Positions 14,988 through 21,136 of a stretch of 21,136 nucleotides of DNA are shown in pieces. Numbering within the stretch: the stretch's first letter is position 1; each line of letters begins with the position of its first letter. A model generated the notes under the pieces. That model was not told the origin of the DNA. It made no database searches and saw nothing but the letters and a program-made list of their open reading frames with translations. The position numbers and the translations under genes are program-made. This stretch comes from Flavobacteriales bacterium UBA5933 (GTDB taxonomy: Bacteria; Bacteroidota; Bacteroidia; Flavobacteriales; Weeksellaceae), in contig DJDD01000068.1 of NCBI GenBank assembly GCA_002430925.1, positions 4,442 through 25,577 on the forward strand, read 5' to 3'.

Positions 14988-16424
14988 TTAGTTTACATCC
15001 CAAAATAATTTTGTAGATGCTGAATTTCCTCCAATTGCTGTAGAAGCAGCTTCAACATTCGTTTTATTTAATACAAACTCTTGATCAGAATAAGGCATTC
15101 TATATGGAACCGTATTTATTAAAGATGATTTAGGGTTTGTCAATACTGGATAATCTAAACGACGAGTAAAATTCCACCCTGGATAAGCTCTGGTAAATAA
15201 AGCTACCCAAGCTTGGGTTCCAATAGTTTTTTTCCACTCTGTAGAACTATAAGGGTTTGCAGCTAAATATGTCGTCGCATCAGCATCAGATACACCTGAT
15301 TCAGTCATAGAAGACTTTACAGCTTGTTCATAATAAGATTCTGCAGATCCCCCTACAGAAAATCCTCTTTGAGCAGCCTCAGCTAATAAAAATGAAATTT
15401 CTGTATAAGAAACTAATTTAACTGGAGTTGTACTAGTCTCAAAGAATTTTCCCATATGAGAATAGCTACCATAAGCATTTTGATAACCAAAATCTCCTCC
15501 TTTATATACACCGCTAATTGTTGTAAACCATTTTGATAATCTTGGATCAGAATTAGTGTTCATTGTATTTATCAATAACTCTGAAGGAACAAAATCTTTT
15601 CGTCCAGAAGCTACTAAATTATCAAATATAGGATTTGTAAAAGTTCCTCCATCAAATGCAAAAGAAAAAGACTCTGCATCTGATTGATAAATACCTGAAG
15701 TTACAGCACTTTCAATTGTTGATTTCGCTAATGTAGGATCGGTATCTGATAAATTAATACCTAATCTTAATTTTATAGCATTCGCTGTTTCTTTCCATTT
15801 TTGCATATCTCCATAATATACAAAATCTCCTGAACTATACCCTTTTTCAGATATATCAATAGTTGAAATAACTGTATCTAAACGATTAATTAAATCTACA
15901 TATATAGTTTTAGCATCATCATATGTTGGTGTAAAATTTCTTTCACTCTTTGCCTTGAAAGCATCAGAATAAGGAATATTTCCAAAAGTATTTACTAGAT
16001 TTTCCCAAGCTAATATTTCTAATATTTCCAGACTAGCTAATTTATTTTTAGCTACTACATCTGTATTTACCTCCTCTGGTAAAAAACTTTTTGCACTTTT
16101 AATATTATTAATAACATAAACATACATCCTATTAAAATGATTACGAGGCTGATTTCTTGTAACCAAATTATATTTTGTTTCATCTGCATATGTAGTTTCA
16201 GCCCATTGTTGAACAAAGAAATTATAGTTATTATAATTTACACTTGGTGTTGAAACATAATAAGCATATTGGTATAGACTTGTACCTAATAAGTTTTCTG
16301 AAGGAACAACTGAAGGATGTTTTGGATCTATATTTAAATCATTATCAACACAAGATGTAAGAGTAGAAAAACTACCAATCGATAATATTGATAAAAAAGC
16401 AAGTTTTATTAATTTTGATTTCAT
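14988..16424 (-). CDS. SusD/RagB-family outer-membrane lipoprotein
   Basis: The surface lipoprotein lid of a SusCD uptake complex. It captures ligand and closes over the SusC barrel. The protein has 478 residues with a lipoprotein signal ending LTSC (lipidated Cys25), followed by an acidic VDNDLNID typical of exported Bacteroidota lipoproteins. Phrases such as FFVQQWAETTYADETKYNL and HFNRMYVYVINNIKSAK, and the late block FTRAYPGWNFTRRLDYP, resemble the SusD-like group 2 family. Multiple helices in the N-terminal half fit its TPR-like fold. It begins 12 bases after the susC stop and is surely co-transcribed with it. No glycanase, peptidase, ECF sigma/anti-sigma pair or hybrid sensor lies next to it, so the ligand (glycan, peptide or other) cannot be named. 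Confidence 0.93.
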   Translation of the reverse strand: MKSKLIKLAFLSILSIGSFSTLTSCVDNDLNIDPKHPSVVPSENLLGTSLYQYAYYVSTPSVNYNNYNFFVQQWAETTYADETKYNLVTRNQPRNHFNRMYVYVINNIKSAKSFLPEEVNTDVVAKNKLASLEILEILAWENLVNTFGNIPYSDAFKAKSERNFTPTYDDAKTIYVDLINRLDTVISTIDISEKGYSSGDFVYYGDMQKWKETANAIKLRLGINLSDTDPTLAKSTIESAVTSGIYQSDAESFSFAFDGGTFTNPIFDNLVASGRKDFVPSELLINTMNTNSDPRLSKWFTTISGVYKGGDFGYQNAYGSYSHMGKFFETSTTPVKLVSYTEISFLLAEAAQRGFSVGGSAESYYEQAVKSSMTESGVSDADATTYLAANPYSSTEWKKTIGTQAWVALFTRAYPGWNFTRRLDYPVLTNPKSSLINTVPYRMPYSDQEFVLNKTNVEAASTAIGGNSASTKLFWDVN

Positions 16425-16436
16425 CGTTTTTAAGTT

Positions 16437-19400
16437 TTAAAATTTGAATGTAACATTTACACCTATTTGTCTTGTTGTTGGCATTGATCCTACAGAATAT
16501 CCATAAGCTCTTAAACCACCTCCTAACATATTTTCTGGATCAGCATAAGGTAAATTCTTTTGTATAATCCATAAATTACGTCCTACTAAAGATATTTTAG
16601 CATCTTTTATAAAATTACTATTTAAAACTTTTTTAGGTATTGTATAACCTATACTTGCTTCTCTTAATTTTATATAAGATCCATCATAAACAAAACGTTT
16701 ATTCGGCATATGTGAATAACCGTCTTGAGAACCAAACTCTGTAGGATCTTGTGTTACAGTAGTATTTAAACTACCATCAGGATTTACACCAGGAAGTACA
16801 ACTCCATTTTCACGATTATTACCCACAGCTGTTTCTGGATATAAACCAGTTGCTAGGCCATAATACATATCTGTTGAAAATATATCCCCTCCATGACGTA
16901 TATCTATTAAGAAAGACAATGAAACTCCTTTATAACTAAATGAGTTACGAATACCTGCAGTCCATTTTGGTGTAGCATTACCAATAACTTGGTTTTCAGC
17001 AATTTCATATCTACCTGTTTCTGGATCAACAACTTTTTGTCCATTTAAATAAACATAATCTGACCCGACTAAAGTTCCCCATGCTTGACCAACACGAGCA
17101 TTCAAAGAAACTCCTCCTTGATAGCTATCTAATAAATAATTATCTACACCTTCTGTTAAAGAAACTACTTTATTTTGATTTTTTGCCCAGTTTAAATTAA
17201 TATCCCAAGTAAAATCTTTCGTTTTAATTGGAGAACCACCTAACTGAACTTCATAACCTTCATTATTAATTTGTCCTGCATTAAGTGCATATTTTAAATA
17301 CCCTGATCCTGATGAAACAGGTAACATTATCAATTGATCAACTGTTTTAGTCTTATAATAAGCAAAATCAAATGTCAATCTATTTTTAAAGAATGAAGCT
17401 TCAGTTCCAAATTCGAATTCTTTAGATCTTTGAGGTTTTAAATCTGGATTGGATAAATCTGTAATCGAAGAATATGTAGTAACTCCTCCATTAGACCCTT
17501 GATAAATTCCCGATGAATTATAATAGTTTACTAATTGATAAGGATTTGCTGTACCTCCTACTTCAGCATAGTTTCCTCTTAATTTCCAAAAACTTAACCA
17601 AGGAGCCTTGATTATTTCAGACATAATTAAAGCTCCTGTTATTGAAGGATAATTAAATACATCATCTGAATTTGGTAATGTTGAACTATTAGCTATGCGC
17701 CATGTAGCATCTAAATAAAAGATTTTATAAAAATCAAAAGAGGCTGTAGCATATCCACTATTTGTTTGTGTTGTATATACATTTTCTACTGGAGCTAAAA
17801 CAGATTGAGCAGAATTTGCTAATGAATAAATTTTTGGTACAACTAGTCCTCCTTCTGTAGAAGCATAAATTGAATTATAGTAATTTCTACGTAAATTAGC
17901 TCCTACTACTCCACTTACATTAATATCATCGGTAATACTAAAGTTATAATTTCCCATGATATCATAATTTGTCTCAGTTTGAGTAATATCTTGTCTTGAA
18001 TATCCTGAAGTAACATTTTTACCTGAAATCCCAAATGTTTGAGCTAAAGAACCCACTGCCAACCTATTGTCTATAGATAAAGCTGTCCTATCATAAGATA
18101 CTTTACCTAAAATATTAAAGTTTTTAGAAACATCATATCTTACTTGTGCATAACTAAAACTTCTGTTCCTTTGATCAGAAGAATAATTTTCATAGGCTTG
18201 AAAATATGGATTATTCCAAAACGCTGGGCTCTGACTAGTAGAATTTTGTCTATTCCAAGTTACATTTCCATATAAATATTTAGAACCTGCATCTCTATTA
18301 TTAAAATAAGCACGCTCTAAAGATTTTACATCTACGTTTGTTTGCCACCATTGTCTAAATCCTGTCATAATATTATCAGAATAATCTGTTGTATTACGAC
18401 CTCTTGTATTTTGAATAGTTAATGTAGAATAAACCGTTGCATGCAAACGATCTGTTAAATCAAAATTAGATTTTAAAGAGAATGTATTCTTGTTCAAATT
18501 AGAATTAGGCATCAAACCATCAGAATACATATTGTCATACGTAAAACTGAAGTTTTTATTTTTATCACCTTTCTCCATTGTAACTGTATTATTATAAGTT
18601 ACAGGTGTTTGAAAAAATGTAATTGGTCCATTCTTAGCAGCTACCCAAGGTGTAGCTTTTCCATAATTTGGAGAACTTGGATCAAAAGAATCCCACTGGT
18701 ATACTAATTGATTTGGATCAAATTTTGGACCCCATGAAGCGTCTTCAGAAAAATTAGCATAATTATTTCCATCTATAGCAGGCTTCTCTGTATAAAACGC
18801 CATATCATATCCACCACCATATTTCTTTTGGTATTTTGGGAATGTTGACTTATCAATTGACCCTACTTGAACAGCTGTATTAAGAGTTACTCCCCAAGAT
18901 CCATCATCACCACCTTTTCCACTTTTTGTAGTAATAACAATTACACCATTCAAACCTCTTTCACCATATAAAGCCGAAGCAGCTGCTCCTTTTAAAACGT
19001 TAATAGATTCTATATCCTCTTGATTAATATCTGATAATGCATTACCATAGTCAACCGAATCACCATATGTAGAACTATTATTTACAGGTGACCCATCAAT
19101 TACAATCAATGGACTACTACCTTCAACACTTTTTATACCACGAATAACTAAATTCGCAGAACCTCCAAAGTTTGAAGTTGTTGTTACATTTAAACCTGCT
19201 ACTTTTCCTGAAAGCTGTGCAGCTATATTACCAGTATTTGTAGTTCCATCAGATAATTCACCTGCTTTTACTTCTTGAGAAGCAAAACCTAATGATTTTT
19301 TATCTCTTTTAATCCCTAAAGCAGTTACAACAGCCCCTTCTAATTCAACTGTTTCTGTTGGTTTTAAAGAAACTTTATATTCCTTTTGTGTTCCAACAGT

Positions 19401-19649
19401 AAAAGTTTGAGTAGGTAATCCTACTGATTCTACAGTTACTAAATCCCCTTGTTTAGCTTCTATGCTAAAACTTCCTTTTTCATCTGTGTAAACCTCAGCT
19501 CCTGAAGTAGATTTAACAACAGCATCAGCAACCGGAAGTCCATCAGAATCAGTCACCACACCAGTCACTGTTTTTACATCTTGAGCGTATAAGGAAGAAC
19601 CTAAAAGTATTCCTCCTAATACAAACAAGTTTTTTAAATTTCTCCTCAT
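16437..19649 (-). CDS. SusC/RagA-family TonB-linked outer-membrane transporter
   Basis: A 1070-residue TonB-dependent barrel that imports nutrients held by its SusD partner. In order it shows a signal peptide (MRRNLKNLFVLGGILLGSSLYA, cleavage before Gln23), a carboxypeptidase-regulatory-like domain (about 27-95) containing TGVVTDSDGLPVADAVV, a TonB-box-like region (VVTALGI) and a plug domain. The plug holds LSGKVAGLNV, LVIRGIKS, PLIVIDGSPVNN and SINVLKGAAASALYGERGLNGVIVITTKSG, the family's hallmark. A C-terminal 22-strand barrel follows, ending IGVNVTFKF with a terminal Phe. Length is usual for the family. susD follows after 12 bases. It diverges from rnhB across about 100 bases. I found no clear promoter and no adjacent regulator. 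Substrate unknown. Confidence 0.96.
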   Translation of the reverse strand: MRRNLKNLFVLGGILLGSSLYAQDVKTVTGVVTDSDGLPVADAVVKSTSGAEVYTDEKGSFSIEAKQGDLVTVESVGLPTQTFTVGTQKEYKVSLKPTETVELEGAVVTALGIKRDKKSLGFASQEVKAGELSDGTTNTGNIAAQLSGKVAGLNVTTTSNFGGSANLVIRGIKSVEGSSPLIVIDGSPVNNSSTYGDSVDYGNALSDINQEDIESINVLKGAAASALYGERGLNGVIVITTKSGKGGDDGSWGVTLNTAVQVGSIDKSTFPKYQKKYGGGYDMAFYTEKPAIDGNNYANFSEDASWGPKFDPNQLVYQWDSFDPSSPNYGKATPWVAAKNGPITFFQTPVTYNNTVTMEKGDKNKNFSFTYDNMYSDGLMPNSNLNKNTFSLKSNFDLTDRLHATVYSTLTIQNTRGRNTTDYSDNIMTGFRQWWQTNVDVKSLERAYFNNRDAGSKYLYGNVTWNRQNSTSQSPAFWNNPYFQAYENYSSDQRNRSFSYAQVRYDVSKNFNILGKVSYDRTALSIDNRLAVGSLAQTFGISGKNVTSGYSRQDITQTETNYDIMGNYNFSITDDINVSGVVGANLRRNYYNSIYASTEGGLVVPKIYSLANSAQSVLAPVENVYTTQTNSGYATASFDFYKIFYLDATWRIANSSTLPNSDDVFNYPSITGALIMSEIIKAPWLSFWKLRGNYAEVGGTANPYQLVNYYNSSGIYQGSNGGVTTYSSITDLSNPDLKPQRSKEFEFGTEASFFKNRLTFDFAYYKTKTVDQLIMLPVSSGSGYLKYALNAGQINNEGYEVQLGGSPIKTKDFTWDINLNWAKNQNKVVSLTEGVDNYLLDSYQGGVSLNARVGQAWGTLVGSDYVYLNGQKVVDPETGRYEIAENQVIGNATPKWTAGIRNSFSYKGVSLSFLIDIRHGGDIFSTDMYYGLATGLYPETAVGNNRENGVVLPGVNPDGSLNTTVTQDPTEFGSQDGYSHMPNKRFVYDGSYIKLREASIGYTIPKKVLNSNFIKDAKISLVGRNLWIIQKNLPYADPENMLGGGLRAYGYSVGSMPTTRQIGVNVTFKF

Positions 19650-19726
19650 TTGTTAAAACATTTTTAAAACTTTTATAAACTTAAGCTTTTTATAACATTC
19701 TGAAAGATTTTTTCACAAAAATTTCA

Positions 19727-19734
19727 TAATTTTG
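19727..19734 (+). promoter_or_regulatory. Candidate -7 box of rnhB
   Basis: TAATTTTG matches TAnnTTTG exactly and lies 16 bases before the rnhB start at 19751, so the leader would be about ten bases. A -33 TTG is not present at the usual distance; only a T run lies there. An imperfect dyad, ACAAAAATT-TCAT-AATTTTGT (19715-19735), overlaps the box. Confidence 0.5.
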
Positions 19735-19750
19735 TTAAAAATTCAAAAAA

Positions 19751-20347
19751 TTGGACAAAGTTTTATCAAATTACGAATTTGAGATAGGTTGTGATGAAGC
19801 TGGAAGAGGTTGTCTTAGTGGACCCGTTGTTGCAGCAGCTGTAATTTTAGGTGAAAAATTTGAAAATAATGTTATTAATGATTCAAAGCAACTTTCTGAA
19901 AAAAAACGAAACTCTTTAAAATCATTTATTGAAGAAAATGCTCTTTATTGGGCTATTGGAATTGTTTCTCCTAAGGAAATTGACGAAATAAATATTTTGA
20001 ATGCAAGCTTTCTTGCTATGCATAGAGCAATTGATCAATTGGATTGCCCAAAAGATCTTATTATTGTAGATGGAAATAGATTTAATGCATACCATGATAT
20101 TCCATATGAATGTATTGTAAAAGGTGATTCTAAATACATGAATATTGCTGCAGCGTCTATTTTAGCTAAAACATATAGAGATGAATATATGGAAAAAATT
20201 GATAAAGAGTTTCCTGAGTACAATTGGAAAAAAAATAAAGGTTATCCTACAAAAGAACATCGAGCTGCTATTAAAGAATATGGTACAACTATTTATCATC
20301 GTACAACATTTAAATTGTTACCAGATCAATTAAGCTTAGACTTATAA
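19751..20347 (+). CDS. rnhB: Ribonuclease HII, TTG start
   Basis: This cytoplasmic nuclease cuts RNA in RNA/DNA hybrids and at single ribonucleotides in DNA, starting ribonucleotide excision repair. At 198 residues it has the usual length. Catalytic residues are visible: Asp15 and Glu16 in CDEAGRGCLSGPVVAAAV, Asp107 in IIVDGN and Asp144 in KTYRDEYM. The late segment NKGYPTKEHRAAI is also typical. The start must be TTG at 19751. The frame is closed upstream by a TAA at 19736-19738, and the first in-frame ATG comes after the catalytic DEAGRG motif. A candidate -7 box at 19727-19734 gives a very short leader. It is transcribed alone, divergent from susC and convergent with the NlpE-like gene. 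Identity is very sure. Confidence 0.96.
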   Translation: MDKVLSNYEFEIGCDEAGRGCLSGPVVAAAVILGEKFENNVINDSKQLSEKKRNSLKSFIEENALYWAIGIVSPKEIDEINILNASFLAMHRAIDQLDCPKDLIIVDGNRFNAYHDIPYECIVKGDSKYMNIAAASILAKTYRDEYMEKIDKEFPEYNWKKNKGYPTKEHRAAIKEYGTTIYHRTTFKLLPDQLSLDL

Positions 20348-20348
20348 T

Positions 20349-20386
20349 AAAAAAGTGCATTTGTTGAATACAAATGCATTTTTTTT
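20349..20386. terminator. Bidirectional terminator between rnhB and the NlpE-like gene
   Basis: Stem TGCATTTG (20356-20363) with CAAATGCA (20371-20378) and a 7-base loop, flanked by an A run on the left and eight T on the right. It begins just after the rnhB stop. Its T tract overlaps the stop codon of the minus-strand lipoprotein gene, so one hairpin ends both transcripts. Confidence 0.9.
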
Positions 20387-20834
20387 ATTTTATTTTCTTC
20401 AATGTATAATGATCTTTCAATTTACCTGTAGCTTCTTTTCCTTTATCATCTAATACTTTTAATTCATTTTTTTCTACTTTAAGAAATAATGGACTAACAT
20501 TAGAGTTTAAATGAATTGTATTTCCAGTATTATCCCATTTATAAAAACCTTCATCTTGATAAACAGTTTCCTTACCTAAATACTCTTGTTCTATAAAAAA
20601 GTTACCATCTTTTTTTAATTCAACAATATATTTTATGCCTTCGCAGTCAGCACATGGTAATATACCTTCGTATTTACCAGCCCAATTCAAAGAATTAGCT
20701 GCATTAACAGTTATAGTTTCCGTTGTAGACTCTGTAGCTTTTATATTTTTTTTCTCAGATTGCTGCAAACCTTTTGATTGACAAGAAAAAAATAAAAGAG
20801 AAATTATAACACTCGAAAATATAGATTTTTTCAT
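20385..20834 (-). CDS. NlpE-like lipoprotein (copper resistance NlpE N-terminal domain)
   Basis: A 149-residue lipoprotein. The signal peptide ends LLFFSC (lipidated Cys18; Phe at -3 is unusual). A Lys/Glu/Thr-rich linker (about 20-48) follows, then a small beta-barrel-like domain starting WAGKYEGILPCADCEGIKY. The CxxC pair (Cys61, Cys64) and the later YLGK and GFYKWDNTGNTIHL match the NlpE N-terminal domain. In E. coli, NlpE is an outer-membrane lipoprotein that senses lipoprotein-sorting and redox stress and signals through Cpx. Here only the N-terminal domain is present and no Cpx-like genes are nearby, so the same role should not be assumed. Small single-domain forms are common in Bacteroidota. 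Transcribed alone. Confidence 0.85.
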   Translation of the reverse strand: MKKSIFSSVIISLLFFSCQSKGLQQSEKKNIKATESTTETITVNAANSLNWAGKYEGILPCADCEGIKYIVELKKDGNFFIEQEYLGKETVYQDEGFYKWDNTGNTIHLNSNVSPLFLKVEKNELKVLDDKGKEATGKLKDHYTLKKIK

Positions 20835-21112
20835 ATAGAATTATTTCAATTATGACTGAAACAAATTACGACTATATTTTACTAATCTTCAAAATTATTT
20901 TAAAATATTCACTTATGCTAAAGCGTTTATTTTTTAATGATAAAAAAACAACAAGCAAAATATTTTGAGATTTTTAGAATGAATGAAGAATTATTTGATA
21001 TTACTAAGAAACAAAATTGATTCTAATAAAAACAGATAAATTTATTTTAGTTTATATTTTTCCATTCAGTTTTAAGAAAAGAAAATTTTCAAGCCCCCAA
21101 AAAAAACAAAAA
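20835..21112. other. Right-hand intergenic region without a firm gene
   Basis: About 280 AT-rich bases upstream of the NlpE-like gene. No clear promoter of the TTG/TAnnTTTG type was found, although TAATTTG on the minus strand near 20866-20872 is one base short of a -7 box. A plus-strand reading frame of 27 codons (20937-21020) is present but has no supporting signal. Confidence 0.6.
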
Positions 21113-21136
21113 ACTCAATAGATTGCTCTATTGGGT
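21113..21136 (-). terminator. Hairpin at the right edge, probable terminator of a gene outside the window
   Basis: ACTCAATAGA (21113-21122) pairs with TCTATTGGGT (21127-21136) over ten bases, with one G-T wobble and a TTGC loop. On the minus strand the stem is followed by a T-rich tract from the A runs at 21101-21113. This suggests a minus-strand gene ending just right of the window. The right flank is cut off, so plus-strand use cannot be judged. Confidence 0.65.

Overview
The window looks like chromosomal DNA from a low-GC Bacteroidota bacterium, most likely of class Flavobacteriia. The signs are a very AT-rich base composition, a SusC/SusD pair, a DUF2723 membrane glycosyltransferase-like protein, Bacteroidota-type LspA and DksA-like proteins, no clear Shine-Dalgarno sequences, and promoters of the TTG-N19-TAnnTTTG kind. 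A relative of Empedobacter or another Weeksellaceae genus is plausible, but this is inferred from gene style and not established.

Layout, left to right. Positions 133-4579 (minus strand) hold a tight housekeeping operon: isoleucyl-tRNA synthetase (ileS), then a DksA/TraR-like regulator, then signal peptidase II (lspA), closed by a strong terminator at 104-130. Divergent from ileS, 4760-8202 (plus strand) is a three-gene cassette with overlapping ends: a large lipoprotein, a short ABC ATPase and a four-helix FtsX/MacB-like permease. A palindromic interspersed repeat (8208-8316) and a bidirectional terminator follow. Next come a minus-strand outer-membrane beta-barrel gene (8388-9098) and a large minus-strand DUF2723 gene (9448-13032). 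A second, inverted copy of the repeat (13201-13310) precedes guaB (plus strand). A convergent pair of terminators separates guaB from a SusC/SusD outer-membrane uptake pair (14988-19649, minus strand). rnhB (plus strand, TTG start) diverges from susC and shares a bidirectional terminator with a small NlpE-like lipoprotein (20385-20834, minus strand). The last 300 bases hold no firm gene and end in a hairpin that probably terminates a gene beyond the right edge.

Functionally this is mostly core chromosome (translation, purine synthesis, DNA repair, lipoprotein maturation) mixed with envelope genes. Several products are lipoproteins that the LspA encoded here would process. No prophage, CRISPR array, transposase, tRNA or rRNA was seen.

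The most interesting signals are: (1) an IleRS whose HIGH signature reads G-I-H-H, the swapped GxHH form associated with extreme mupirocin resistance in type 2 IleRS enzymes; (2) a roughly 110-bp palindromic repeat present in two inverted copies, with a probable third copy cut by the left edge; (3) the uncharacterised lipoprotein/ABC ATPase/permease cassette; and (4) promoters so close to guaB and rnhB that they argue for a later start codon in guaB and very short leaders in both.
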